Of a stretch of 64,000 bases of DNA, positions 31,089-40,250 are shown piece after piece. Within the stretch, counting starts at the first letter, position 1. Each line of letters opens with the position of its first letter. Made by a program: the position numbers and the translations under genes. Source of the DNA: Pseudomonadota bacterium (lineage in GTDB: Bacteria; Pseudomonadota; Gammaproteobacteria; Steroidobacterales; Steroidobacteraceae); the NCBI GenBank assembly GCA_021847105.1, contig JAJZUT010000001.1:62001-126000 (forward strand), read 5' to 3'. The notes below the pieces were generated by a model. It was not told where the DNA came from, did not search any database, and saw only the letters and a list, made by a program, of their open reading frames with translations.

Positions 31089-31221
31089 CCGGGCTCGCGG
31101 TTCAGAGGCAGGCCAGATGATTCTGAGCAATGGCTCTCAGTTTCAGAGCGGGCTTTGGCCCAGAGTCGCTCGCAGGTCACCCAGGCCGGCGAGCCACCGC
31201 CCAGGCCCTCTCCTGAACAGC

Positions 31222-32235
31222 ATGAGCAGCGTGCGGCGCAGCGATTTCGATGTCACCGACACCGTGCAGGTCAGCTCCCCGGGGGCAGTGCTGGCGGCGG
31301 TAGAGGCGCTGTTCGCGCCCACCTGGCCAAGCACCTCGCTGGAGCCGCTGCGGCGCGCGTTCGAGCATTTCGAGCGTCTGTTCGCAGGAGAGGTCCCAGG
31401 TTTCCACGGCGTCGATACCGTCTATCACGACCGGCAGCACACGCTGGACATCACCCTTGCGCTGGCGCGCCTGCTGGTGGGCTTCGAACGACAAGCCGAG
31501 CCTGCGGACCGCCTCGGCGGAGAACGGGCGGTGATGGGCCTGATCACCGGGCTGTTCCACGACGTCGGCTACCTGCGCCGTACCGACGAGCGTGATTCGC
31601 TGAACGGCGCCGAGTTCACCCGCGTGCACGTCTCCCGGGGTGCGCGCTTCCTAGAGGAGTACCTGCCGCGGATCGGTTTCGAGCGCTGGGTGCCGGTCGC
31701 CCGGGACGTGATCCACTTCACCGGCTACGAGTTCCCACCGGCAGCCATCGAGGCACGCCTCGGAGAGCGTCGCGACGTGACCGTCGGCCACCTGCTCGGC
31801 ACCGCGGACATGATCGCGCAGATGGCCGATCGCTGTTATCTCGAGAAGTGCCGCGACCGGCTGTATCTTGAATTCGTGCTGGGCGGGGTCGCTCTGCCGA
31901 TCTCTGCCGCCGGCCGCACCGAGGTCCGCTACGCTTCGGGACTCGACCTGCTGCGCCAAACGCCGCAGTTCATCGAGGAGGTGCGGGCCAAGCGCCTGGA
32001 AGGCGACTTCGCCGGCGCCTACCATCACCTGGAGGTGCTCTACGGCGGACGCAATCCGTACATGGAGGCCATCGAGCGCAATCTGGAGTTCCTGCGCCGG
32101 GTGCTGCGCAGTGAGAATTGGCGGCTGCTTCGGCGCCGCCCGCCGATCTTCGCGGCGAGCGCCGATCCAATGGCCACGATGCGCGGCCTGATGGTGAGCT
32201 ACCTCAAGCGCGTCTGGTCGAACGCACGCAGCTAG
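31222..32235 (+). CDS. HD-domain phosphohydrolase-like protein
   Basis: A 337-residue cytoplasmic protein with an HD metal-binding domain. VYHDRQHTLDITLALARLL supplies the first His, GLFHDVGYLRR the HD pair, and a later VARDVIHFTGYE and HLLGTADMIAQMADR the last ligands. This pattern fits HD/PDEase proteins that hydrolyse phosphate esters or cyclic nucleotides; the substrate is unknown. The ATG at 31222 (MSSVRRSDF) is preferred; the frame is open to an ATG at 31117, whose extra residues look unlike protein. Its neighbour is a GGDEF/EAL enzyme, which makes a link to nucleotide signalling conceivable but unproven. Confidence 0.78.
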   Translation: MSSVRRSDFDVTDTVQVSSPGAVLAAVEALFAPTWPSTSLEPLRRAFEHFERLFAGEVPGFHGVDTVYHDRQHTLDITLALARLLVGFERQAEPADRLGGERAVMGLITGLFHDVGYLRRTDERDSLNGAEFTRVHVSRGARFLEEYLPRIGFERWVPVARDVIHFTGYEFPPAAIEARLGERRDVTVGHLLGTADMIAQMADRCYLEKCRDRLYLEFVLGGVALPISAAGRTEVRYASGLDLLRQTPQFIEEVRAKRLEGDFAGAYHHLEVLYGGRNPYMEAIERNLEFLRRVLRSENWRLLRRRPPIFAASADPMATMRGLMVSYLKRVWSNARS

Positions 32236-32305
32236 CCGCCGCGTCGGCGCCGAGCCCTACCACGGGCGCAACCATTGGCCGGACGGGAGTGCGGGGCATG
32301 AGACG

Positions 32306-32334
32306 TTGACGCCCGCGCGGGTGGCCTCTATTCT
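32306..32334 (+). promoter_or_regulatory. Strong candidate sigma70 promoter for the c-di-GMP enzyme
   Basis: TTGACG at 32306-32311 and TATTCT at 32329-32334 are separated by 17 bp. The predicted start is near 32341, about 215 bases before the GGDEF/EAL start codon, leaving a long leader. Confidence 0.5.
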
Positions 32335-32340
32335 GAGCCG

Positions 32341-32555
32341 ATGACCACCGATGCCTGGGCGCCTGGGCATGGAGAGCGGTTTAAGCCGCCTGGGACAGGT
32401 GACCCTGGCCAGCCGGGGAACGTCCTGCGGTCTGCGAGCGTCTCGATCCGAGACGTTCACCCGAGAGGACATGGCCCCGGAATGGCTCCCCGGCGTGCTC
32501 TCACGCGCCCTCGGGCGCGTGTCCGGTTCGAGCTCTGCGAAACGATGAGTGTGCG
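32341..32555 (+). promoter_or_regulatory. Structured leader of the GGDEF/EAL gene
   Basis: This stretch from the predicted transcript start to the GTG start can form several stems: GCGG/CCGC around TTTAAG near 32381-32392, a perfect seven-pair stem with an ATC loop at 32439-32455, and a nine-pair stem at 32502-32521 close to the start codon. A 72-codon ORF also spans it, beginning exactly at the predicted start site (ATG at 32341) and ending in TGA overlapping the downstream GTG. Its product looks low in information. The sequence does not match the c-di-GMP riboswitch consensus as I know it. Confidence 0.4.
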
Positions 32556-34619
32556 GTGAACGGCGCCTTGAAATACTTTGGTTCCACCCTCTGGGCTTTT
32601 GGCGCGACGCTGCTCGTGGCGGTGCTGACGGGCCTCGTCGCGCTCTGGGGCCATTGGCCCGGCATGCTCGCGATCGCTGCCGCGGGCGTGGTGGCGCTAG
32701 TTGGCAGTGCGCTGCTGGCGATGCGCGGGTGGCGCAGCGCCCGAATGCTCGATCTGGCGGTCGAGGCACTCACGCGCAGCGCGCAGCGGATCGGGCAAGG
32801 CGAATACGCGCGACCGGTCGAGGAGCGTGGTCATGCAGCGCTCGGGGAGCTCGCCGAGGCCATGGAACGGATGCGCTCGCGGCTGCGCCAATCGACCATC
32901 CACAAAGACTACCTGCGCAGCATCCTCGACAGCATGGCCGATGCAGTGTTCCTCACTTCGCCGGAAGGCGTGGTGAAAACCGCCAATGCAGCGGCCTGCA
33001 AGATGCTCGGCTTCACCGAGGAGGAGCTGCTCGGCCGCAGTATCGTTGCGCTGCTCGACCAGAGCGTGCGCGGCGACTTCGATCTGCTGCAGGCCGCCCA
33101 GGACACGCGCGAGACGGTGGTGCGCACACGAGATGGGCAGACCATACCGGTATCGCTGGCCGGTTCGCGCATAGAGACTGATGATCCGCAGTTTCAGGGC
33201 AACATCTTCGTCGCACGCAACGTCACCGATCGTAAGCGTGCTGAGCGACGTATCCGCTATCTCGCCCGCTACGACACGCTCACCAAGGTTGCCAACCGCA
33301 TGCAGTTCCAGCATCTGCTGCAGCAGACGCTCGCGCGCGGACTGCGCAGCGGTCGTGCGGTGGCGCTGCTGTACCTGGACATGGACCGGTTCAAGGAAGT
33401 CAACGACACCTTCGGTCACGACACCGGCGACCGGGTGCTGGAGGTGCTTGCCGAGCGGCTGATCCGTACCGTACCCCAAGCAGCAATCCTGGGGCGGCTA
33501 GCCGGCGATGAGTTTGCGCTGTGCCTGCACGGGTTGCCCGCCGAGACGGACAACCGGGTCCCCATCGGACAGCTTGCGCGCACCATCCTCAACGAAGTGG
33601 CGCGCGCATTTCAGCTCAACCAGCAGGAGGTCTTCCTCACCGCGAGCATCGGCATCGCATTCTGCCCGCGCGATGCGGAGAACGTGATCGATCTGATCCG
33701 CAACGCCGATGCCGCCATGTACCACGCCAAGCAGAACGGCGGCAACACCTTCACGTTCTACTCCCCGGAGATGAACGCCGCGGCGGTAGAGCGGCTCATT
33801 CTGAAGAGCAAGTTGCGCCGAGCGCTCGAGCGCGATGAACTGGTGATCCGCTATCAGCCGAAAGTCGAACTCGCCACCGGTCGCGTGGTGGGGGCCGAGG
33901 CGCTGCTGCGCTGGCGCCTGCCCGGCCATGGCGACATTCCGCCATCGCGCTTCATTCCGCTCGCCGAGGAGACCAATCTCATCCTCGATATCGGCGAGTG
34001 GGTGCTCAACCGGGTGTGCATGGATTATCGCCACCTGAAAACCGTCGGCAGCGAGCCGGGCCGCATATCGTTGAATCTATCCCTGCGCCAGCTGCGTCAA
34101 GCGAGCTTCATCCTGCGGTGCCGTTCGGTGTTTCGCCGCCAGGGCGTCTCACCGGCGGCCCTCGAGCTCGAGATCACCGAAACCACGCTGATGGCCGACA
34201 CGAAGAACACCCTGCGCCTGCTCAAAGAGCTGAATGCGATGGGGCTGCACCTGTCGATCGATGACTTCGGCACTGGTTACTCCTCGCTCTCAGCGCTGCA
34301 GCAGTTTCCGATCGGAACCCTCAAGATCGATCAGTCCTTCGTGCGCGATGTCGACCGCAATGCCGGCAACGCCACGCTGGTTCGCACCATGATCGAGATG
34401 GGCCGCAGTCTCGGCATGGCCGTGGTCGCTGAGGGTGTCGAAACGGCGAGCCAGCTGCAGTTTCTGCACGCTGCCGGCTGCGATCAGGCGCAGGGGCGGC
34501 TGTTTGGTGACCCGTGCGCGGCCGAGGAGCTGCTCGCGCTGCTGAAGCGGCAGGGCAGCTCCGGAGCGCCGTTCGGGCACCTGCTGCGCCAGGCGGAAGC
34601 GACCACGCGCCCCGCCTAG
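32556..34619 (+). CDS. c-di-GMP enzyme: TM-HAMP-PAS-GGDEF-EAL protein
   Basis: A 687-residue membrane-bound signalling protein. Two N-terminal helices (residues 8-30 and 33-52) are followed by HAMP (about 55-110), PAS (about 115-230), GGDEF (about 240-400) and EAL (about 420-675). The diguanylate cyclase site reads AGDEF (residues 316-320), with Ala for the first Gly. The phosphodiesterase domain looks complete: GAEALLRW (EAL at 448-450), ELEITETTLM, DDFGTGYSSL and VVAEGVET. It probably mainly hydrolyses c-di-GMP, with the GGDEF part active or GTP-sensing. The start is a GTG at 32556. A long leader with a good promoter precedes it. Confidence 0.9.
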   Translation: MNGALKYFGSTLWAFGATLLVAVLTGLVALWGHWPGMLAIAAAGVVALVGSALLAMRGWRSARMLDLAVEALTRSAQRIGQGEYARPVEERGHAALGELAEAMERMRSRLRQSTIHKDYLRSILDSMADAVFLTSPEGVVKTANAAACKMLGFTEEELLGRSIVALLDQSVRGDFDLLQAAQDTRETVVRTRDGQTIPVSLAGSRIETDDPQFQGNIFVARNVTDRKRAERRIRYLARYDTLTKVANRMQFQHLLQQTLARGLRSGRAVALLYLDMDRFKEVNDTFGHDTGDRVLEVLAERLIRTVPQAAILGRLAGDEFALCLHGLPAETDNRVPIGQLARTILNEVARAFQLNQQEVFLTASIGIAFCPRDAENVIDLIRNADAAMYHAKQNGGNTFTFYSPEMNAAAVERLILKSKLRRALERDELVIRYQPKVELATGRVVGAEALLRWRLPGHGDIPPSRFIPLAEETNLILDIGEWVLNRVCMDYRHLKTVGSEPGRISLNLSLRQLRQASFILRCRSVFRRQGVSPAALELEITETTLMADTKNTLRLLKELNAMGLHLSIDDFGTGYSSLSALQQFPIGTLKIDQSFVRDVDRNAGNATLVRTMIEMGRSLGMAVVAEGVETASQLQFLHAAGCDQAQGRLFGDPCAAEELLALLKRQGSSGAPFGHLLRQAEATTRPA

Positions 34620-34634
34620 CGCACGCCGGCGCAC

Positions 34635-35117
34635 TCAGCGCTTGGCGTGCAGGTGCGCCTCGAGGAACCACAGCTGCTTGTCGATCTCGCGTGAGACTTC
34701 CGTGAACAGGTCAGCGGTGTCTGCGTCCCCGAGGCGTCCGGACTCATCGATGCCCGCGCGCACCTTGCGCCCAAAATCAGCCAGCGCCGTGGCCAGCGCA
34801 TCGACATGCGCCAGACCTTCGACGATGTTCTCTGGATAGGCCTTCAGCGTAGTCGTGCGCGCCACGACAGCCACTGTTCCGCCTGCGGTACCACCGAGTG
34901 CCGTGACCCGCTCGGCGATCGTGTCCACGTGCTCCTCGATTTGCTCTGCGATCTTGTCGAACAGCTCGTGCAGCGCAATGAAATGCGGCCCCTTGACGTT
35001 CCAGTGCGCATGCTTGGTTTGCATGCCGAGATCGATGGCATCGGCGAGGCGCGCATTGAGCAGGTGGATCACCTGGGCACGGGTCTCGGCGGAAAGATCA
35101 TTGCGTGTCTCGAACAT
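34635..35117 (-). CDS. dps: DNA starvation / stationary phase protection protein Dps
   Basis: A 160-residue ferritin-like protein that forms dodecamers, oxidises iron with H2O2 and shields DNA. The ferroxidase signature is present: TKHAHWNVKGPHFIALHELFD, then EEHVDTIAERVTALGG. The C-terminal helix REIDKQLWFLEAHLHA fits Dps. An AGAGGAGAA ribosome site lies just before the ATG at 35117. It is transcribed towards the GGDEF/EAL gene and diverges from mdh. The upstream interval contains CATACTATG as a possible -10, with no clear regulator site. Confidence 0.93.
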   Translation of the reverse strand: MFETRNDLSAETRAQVIHLLNARLADAIDLGMQTKHAHWNVKGPHFIALHELFDKIAEQIEEHVDTIAERVTALGGTAGGTVAVVARTTTLKAYPENIVEGLAHVDALATALADFGRKVRAGIDESGRLGDADTADLFTEVSREIDKQLWFLEAHLHAKR

Positions 35118-35270
35118 GGCGTTCTCCTCTGTCGTTGTCCATCATTGCCGGCGGCCGGCCGGCAAGCCATAAACCCATAGTATGACTCTGGATCGCGCCG
35201 CAGCGGCTTGTGCGTGATGCTGTTGTAGCACTGCGCGTGCGCGTCAGACCAATCGCTTGTGCGGATCGGG

Positions 35271-35300
35271 GTGATAAACGGCCTCTATCGGCGCTAGAAT
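35271..35300 (+). promoter_or_regulatory. Candidate promoter of mdh
   Basis: TAGAAT at 35295-35300 is preceded 18 bp upstream by GTGATA (35271-35276), a four-of-six match to the -35 box. It lies 33 bp before the mdh ATG. Confidence 0.3.
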
Positions 35301-35332
35301 TGCAGGCTTTCCCCGTACGGAACACACCCGCC

Positions 35333-36313
35333 ATGAAACCCGCAATGAACGTCGCGATCACCGGCGCCGCCGGCCAGATCGGCTATGCCCTCGCTTTCCG
35401 AGTCGCCTCTGGTGCGCTGCTGGGGCCGGATCAGCCGGTCAATCTGCATCTGCTCGAGATCACTCCGGCGCTGCAGGCACTGAACGGCGTGGTCATGGAA
35501 CTCGCCGATTGCGCCTTCCCGGGTCTGAACCGGATCGTGGCGACGGATGATGCCAAGGTCGCATTCCGCGACTGCCACGTGGCGCTGCTGGTCGGAGCAC
35601 GGCCGCGCGGCCCGGGGATGGAGCGCAAGGATCTGCTGCTCGCCAATGCACAGATCTTCTCCGCACAGGGCAAGGCGCTGAACGAAGCGGCCGACCGCAA
35701 TGTCAAGGTGCTGGTGGTGGGCAACCCGGCGAATACCAATGCGCTGATCGCTCGCGCCAACGCCAAAGATCTCAATCCGCGCAATTTCACGGCAATGACC
35801 CGGCTCGATCACAACCGTGCGCTGTCGCAGCTTGCCGAGAAGACCGGCACGCACGTGAGCGAAATCCGTCGCATGACCGTTTGGGGCAACCACTCCGCGA
35901 CGCAATACCCAGACATTTCTCACGCGCTGGTTGCCGGCAAACCCGCCGCCTCGCTCGTCGAGGCCTCGTGGGTGGAGCAGACGTTTATTCCTCTCGTTCA
36001 GCAACGCGGCGCAGCCATCATCAAGGCGCGAGGCGCCTCGTCGGCCGCCTCGGCCGCCTCGGCCGCCATCGACCACATTCACACCTGGGTGCACGGCACG
36101 GCGACGGGTGACTGGGTGAGCATGGCGGTGCCCTCCGACGGCAGCTACGGCATCGCCGAGGGAGTCATTTATTCCTACCCGGTGACCACCCGCAATGGCG
36201 AGTACCAGATCGTTCAGGGGCTCGACATCGATGCGGGCAGCCGCAAGCGCATGGAGGCAACACTCGCCGAGCTGCACGAGGAGCGTGAGGGCGTCAAAGC
36301 GCTGCTCGGTTGA
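35333..36313 (+). CDS. mdh: Malate dehydrogenase (NAD)
   Basis: A 326-residue TCA-cycle enzyme of the LDH-like malate dehydrogenase group. It has the NAD loop [21 protein letters not shown], substrate arginines in [15 protein letters not shown], the [12 protein letters not shown] helix and the catalytic His in [12 protein letters not shown]. The Ala/Ser run near residue 230 ([15 protein letters not shown]) is a normal feature of this group, not an insertion. The ATG at 35333 is chosen; the open frame upstream to 35210 has no family similarity. A strong hairpin follows the stop. Confidence 0.96.
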   Translation: MKPAMNVAITGAAGQIGYALAFRVASGALLGPDQPVNLHLLEITPALQALNGVVMELADCAFPGLNRIVATDDAKVAFRDCHVALLVGARPRGPGMERKDLLLANAQIFSAQGKALNEAADRNVKVLVVGNPANTNALIARANAKDLNPRNFTAMTRLDHNRALSQLAEKTGTHVSEIRRMTVWGNHSATQYPDISHALVAGKPAASLVEASWVEQTFIPLVQQRGAAIIKARGASSAASAASAAIDHIHTWVHGTATGDWVSMAVPSDGSYGIAEGVIYSYPVTTRNGEYQIVQGLDIDAGSRKRMEATLAELHEEREGVKALLG

Positions 36314-36338
36314 TTCGAGCCACTACCGGCCAGCACGC

Positions 36339-36379
36339 GGCGTGGGCGGCTCCGGGCGGTCTCCGGAGCCGCCCACGCC
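36339..36379 (+). terminator. Perfect 17-bp hairpin after mdh
   Basis: GGCGTGGGCGGCTCCGG (36339-36355) pairs perfectly with 36363-36379 around a seven-base loop, 25 bp after the mdh stop. A second small stem (GGCGGG/CCCGCC) follows at 36380-36395. There is no T-run. It is the likely end of the mdh transcript before the fadE promoter region. Confidence 0.6.
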
Positions 36380-36469
36380 GGCGGGTCAGCCCGCCCCAAG
36401 CTGGCGGAAAACCGCTATAGTGCCCCGGCGCCATTCGCAGCCACGCTTTCTCGGCACGAAGGAGCTTCC

Positions 36470-39013
36470 ATGCTGGGTGCACTCCTTGCGTTACTCGCCG
36501 CCGCAGGCATCGGCTATGCCGTGACCCAGGCCGGTGGCGTCATCACCCTGATCCTCATCGCCGCGGTGCTGTACCTCGCCTACCGTCGGCTCTCGCTGCT
36601 CGCATTCACCGCGACATTCACCGCGCTGCTTGTCGCCTACAGCTACTTCGGCGCGAGCAATGCAGCGGCAGCTACCTGGAAAGGCTTTCTCTGGCTGTCG
36701 CTCGCAGCGCTGTGGCTGCTCAACGTACGTTGGCTGCGAAAGGCGCTGATCACGCGGCCATTCATGAAAGCGTATCGGCGGCTTCTACCGGCGATGTCGC
36801 AGACCGAGCGCGAGGCGCTCGAGGCCGGCACGGTATGGTGGGACGGAGAGCTGTTCACCGGCGCGCCGAAGTGGCACAAACTGCTCGACGCCCGAGCACC
36901 GCAGCTCAGCAGCGAGGAGCAGGCATTCCTCGATGGACCGTGCGAGGAGCTGTGCCGCATGCTCGATGATTGGAACATCACGCACGAACGCGGCGACCTG
37001 CCGCCGCACGTTTGGGAGTTCATCAAGGCACGGGGCTTCTTTGCCATGATCATCCCGAAGCGTTATGGCGGACTGGAATTCTCCGCATACGCGCACTCGT
37101 GTGTGTTGACCAAGATCGCCAGCCGCAGCGCCACGGCCTCCTCCACCATCGCCGTACCGAATTCGCTCGGGCCGGCCGAACTGCTCAACCACTACGGCAC
37201 CGATGAACAGAAGGAGCATTACCTGCCGCGTCTGGCGCGCGGCGAGGAAGTTCCGTGCTTCGCACTCACCGGGCCGCGTGCCGGCTCGGACGCAGCCTCG
37301 ATTCCCGACACGGGCGTGGTCTGCAGGGGCACCTGGCAGGGGCGCGAGGTGCTCGGCATGCGGCTCAATTTCTCCAAGCGTTACATCACACTGGCGCCGA
37401 TCGCCACGGTCATCGGGCTCGCATTCCGGCTGTTTGATCCGGACAAACTCCTCGGCGGTCCGATTGACATCGGCATCACCTGTGCGCTGATTCCACGCGA
37501 GACGCCCGGCATCACCATCGGCCGGCGACACTTTCCGGTCAACATTCCGTTTCAAAACGGCCCGGTGCAAGGGCGCGATGTGTTCGTGCCACTGGAGTCC
37601 ATAATCGGCGGCCCGCGCATGGCCGGAGCCGGCTGGCGCATGCTCGTCGAGCAGCTTTCGGTCGGGCGCTGCATTTCTCTGCCGTCCAACGCCACCGGCG
37701 GCGCCAAGGCCGGGGTGTGGGCGAGCGGCGCGTACGCACGCATCCGCCGGCAGTTCAACATGCCCGTCGGCCGCTTCGAGGGCGTCGAGGCGGCGCTCGC
37801 CCGCATGGCGGCGCTGACCTACACGATGGATGCTGCGCGTGCGGTCACCGCCGGCGCCATCGATGGCGGGGAGAAGCCCTCGGTGCCCTCGGCGATGCTC
37901 AAATATCACGTCACCGAAATGGGCCGGCAGGTGGCCAACGACGCCATGGATGTGCACGGCGGCAAGGGCATCTGCCTCGGTCCGAAGAACTATCTGGCTC
38001 GCAGTTATCAGGCCGTGCCAGTGACCATTACCGTCGAAGGCGCCAACATCCTCACGCGCAGTCTGATCATCTTCGGCCAAGGCGCAGTGCGCTGCCATCC
38101 GTTCGTGCTGCGCGAAATGAACGCCGCGCGCAACCCGGATCATGCGCGCGGCGTCGACGAATTCGACCGGGCACTGTTTGGTCACATTGGGTTCACGATC
38201 TCAAACGCCGTGCGCTCGCTGCTGATGGCGCTCACGCATGCGCGCTTCACCCGCTCGCCGGTGCGCGGCCCGACCGCCCGCTATTTCCAGCACATCGTGC
38301 GCTTCAGCGCCTCGTTCGCCTTCACGGTGGACGTCGCGATGCTCACCCTCGGCGGCTACCTGAAGAAGAAGGAAAGCCTCTCGGCACGCCTCGGCGACGT
38401 CCTCTCGGCAATGTATCTTGCCTCGATGGTGCTGAAGCATCACGAGAACCAGGGCCGACCGGCCGAGGATCTGCCGCTCGTCGAGTGGGCATGCCGCAAT
38501 CTGCTCTATCATGCCCAGGAGCAGCTGCACGGTTTCCTGCGCAACTTCCCGAACCGGCTGCTCGCAGGGGTCATGCGCGCGATCGTCTTCCCGCGCGGTC
38601 GACACTACTCGGCACCGTCCGACCGTCTCGGACGGCAAGTGGCCGAACGACTCACACAGCCCTCGGCGACCCGCCAGCGTCTGGGTGAGTACATCTACAC
38701 GACGGTCGAGCCGGGCAATCCGCTCGGACTACTCCAGGAGGCGCTGCAGCTGGCCGTGCAAATGGAGCCGCTCGAGAAGCGCATCCGCATCGAAGGTGTG
38801 AAAACCGGCCGCATCAGCGCGCTTGACCTGCCCGGGCAGATCGAGCAGGCGCTCGCGGCGGGACTCCTCTCTCCCGCGGAAGCCGAGGCGCTACGCGCGT
38901 ACGATCGCAAGGTGATGAACCTGGTGCACGTCGATGACTTTGCGCCGCACGAACTCGGTACCCAGTCTCAGCCCGATCTCGAGCAATCAACCGCATCGGC
39001 CGCCTTGGCCTGA
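36470..39013 (+). CDS. fadE: Acyl-CoA dehydrogenase, long FadE type
   Basis: An 847-residue membrane-associated acyl-CoA dehydrogenase for the first step of fatty acid beta-oxidation. The N-terminal 70 residues hold two or three hydrophobic helices. The FAD-dependent core follows (IPKRYGGLEFSAYAHS, then ALTGPRAGSDAASIPDTG, then DAMDVHGGKGICLGPKNYLA). A C-terminal DUF1974-type domain (about 560-830) includes FSASFAFTVDVAMLTLGGYLK. Length and layout match E. coli FadE. TATAGT at 36415-36420 may be a -10 element. It stands alone between mdh and dinB. Confidence 0.95.
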   Translation: MLGALLALLAAAGIGYAVTQAGGVITLILIAAVLYLAYRRLSLLAFTATFTALLVAYSYFGASNAAAATWKGFLWLSLAALWLLNVRWLRKALITRPFMKAYRRLLPAMSQTEREALEAGTVWWDGELFTGAPKWHKLLDARAPQLSSEEQAFLDGPCEELCRMLDDWNITHERGDLPPHVWEFIKARGFFAMIIPKRYGGLEFSAYAHSCVLTKIASRSATASSTIAVPNSLGPAELLNHYGTDEQKEHYLPRLARGEEVPCFALTGPRAGSDAASIPDTGVVCRGTWQGREVLGMRLNFSKRYITLAPIATVIGLAFRLFDPDKLLGGPIDIGITCALIPRETPGITIGRRHFPVNIPFQNGPVQGRDVFVPLESIIGGPRMAGAGWRMLVEQLSVGRCISLPSNATGGAKAGVWASGAYARIRRQFNMPVGRFEGVEAALARMAALTYTMDAARAVTAGAIDGGEKPSVPSAMLKYHVTEMGRQVANDAMDVHGGKGICLGPKNYLARSYQAVPVTITVEGANILTRSLIIFGQGAVRCHPFVLREMNAARNPDHARGVDEFDRALFGHIGFTISNAVRSLLMALTHARFTRSPVRGPTARYFQHIVRFSASFAFTVDVAMLTLGGYLKKKESLSARLGDVLSAMYLASMVLKHHENQGRPAEDLPLVEWACRNLLYHAQEQLHGFLRNFPNRLLAGVMRAIVFPRGRHYSAPSDRLGRQVAERLTQPSATRQRLGEYIYTTVEPGNPLGLLQEALQLAVQMEPLEKRIRIEGVKTGRISALDLPGQIEQALAAGLLSPAEAEALRAYDRKVMNLVHVDDFAPHELGTQSQPDLEQSTASAALA

Positions 39014-39082
39014 TCGCACGTGCCGTTCCCCTTACCCAAGTTCGCCTGACGTTGCAAGCGCCACCAATCGGCGTATTCCGAT

Positions 39083-40240
39083 ATGATCCGCGCCATTCTG
39101 CATGTTGACATGGACGCGTTCTTCGCTTCGGTGGAGCAGCACGACCGACCCGAACTCGCCGGCCTGCCAGTCGTGGTGGGCCACGACGGTGCGCGCGGCG
39201 TGGTAGCCGCAGCAAGCTACGAAGTGCGCGCATTCGGAGTGCGCTCGGCCATGCCGATGAGCACGGCACTCAGACTGTGTCCGACGGCCGTTTGCGTGCG
39301 ACCGCGTATCGCCCGCTACCGGGAAGTGTCGGGGCAGGTGTTCGCCGTATTCCGCGAAATCACCCCGCTGGTGCAAGGCTTGTCACTCGATGAGGCGTTT
39401 CTCGACGTCACCGCGAGCACACGACTGCTCGGGGAGCCACCGGACATCGCGCGCAGGATCAAGCAGCAGATCCGTGCGCGCACCGGTCTCACCGCCTCGG
39501 TCGGTGTCGCAACCAATAAGCTGATCGCCAAGATCGCTTCGGATCTGGACAAGCCCGATGGACTCACCGTCGTGGCAGCGGAACGCGTTCGCGAAGTGCT
39601 CGATCCACTGTCCGTGCGGCGACTGCCCGGACTCGGCCGCAAACTCGGCGAGAAAGTGGAAGCGGCCGGCCTGCGCACGCTCCGGGATCTGCGCACCGCG
39701 CCCGACGCGGTGCTCTGGCCGCTGTTCGGCCGGGATACCCCGCGCATGCGGGAACGCGCGACGGGGATCGACGAGCGCCCGGTGTTGACGGACCTGGAAG
39801 AGAAATCGCTCAGTGCCGAAGATACCTTCCCGCGCGACCTGTGTGATCCGCGCGAACTCGACGCGCACTTGTGCCGCCTCGCGGCGAAGGCGTGCGAGCG
39901 CATGCGCCACAAGGGGTTGATGGCCGGCCGGGTCGGCGTGAAGATCCGCTGCCACGATTTCGCGACGTTCACGCGGCAGCGCTCGATCGCTCCGCCAACG
40001 CAGGAAGAGCGCGCCATCCGCGAGGTGGCACGGGATCTGCTGCGCCGCTGGCTGACGGAGCACTGGGGTGCGAAACTGCGCCTGCTGGGCATCGTGCTCA
40101 CCGAACTCGCGCCGGCGGCACAGATCGGCCTGTTCGAGAGCGCCCCGGGCGGCGCCAGCGAGCGGCTCGATCTGGCACTCGATCAGGTCCGCGAGCGATT
40201 CGGCAGCCGTGCGCTGCGGCGCGGAAACATGCTGGAATAG
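39083..40240 (+). CDS. dinB: DNA polymerase IV (Y family)
   Basis: A 385-residue translesion polymerase. The catalytic acidic residues lie in ILHVDMDAFFASVEQ and LSLDEAFLDVT. YEVRAFGVRSAMPM, the helix-hairpin-helix LPGLGRKLGEKVEAAG and the little-finger domain (from about residue 240) follow. The length is slightly above E. coli DinB, and the C-terminus lacks a clear QL-type beta-clamp motif beyond QIGLFE near residue 353. No LexA box was recognised in the short upstream gap. It ends 10 bp before gspA. Confidence 0.95.
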   Translation: MIRAILHVDMDAFFASVEQHDRPELAGLPVVVGHDGARGVVAAASYEVRAFGVRSAMPMSTALRLCPTAVCVRPRIARYREVSGQVFAVFREITPLVQGLSLDEAFLDVTASTRLLGEPPDIARRIKQQIRARTGLTASVGVATNKLIAKIASDLDKPDGLTVVAAERVREVLDPLSVRRLPGLGRKLGEKVEAAGLRTLRDLRTAPDAVLWPLFGRDTPRMRERATGIDERPVLTDLEEKSLSAEDTFPRDLCDPRELDAHLCRLAAKACERMRHKGLMAGRVGVKIRCHDFATFTRQRSIAPPTQEERAIREVARDLLRRWLTEHWGAKLRLLGIVLTELAPAAQIGLFESAPGGASERLDLALDQVRERFGSRALRRGNMLE

Positions 40241-40250
40241 TTACTTACCG

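Noticed and set aside
31117..31221. Upstream start for the HD-domain gene
   Set aside because: The extra 35 residues look unlike protein, and the later ATG gives a better N-terminus. This is not fully excluded.
36030..36075. Ala/Ser tandem run in mdh as a repeat expansion
   Set aside because: The same Ala/Ser-rich segment is usual in this malate dehydrogenase group.
36785..38185. 466-codon minus-strand frame
   Set aside because: It is opposite fadE, with no domain and composition typical of a shadow frame.
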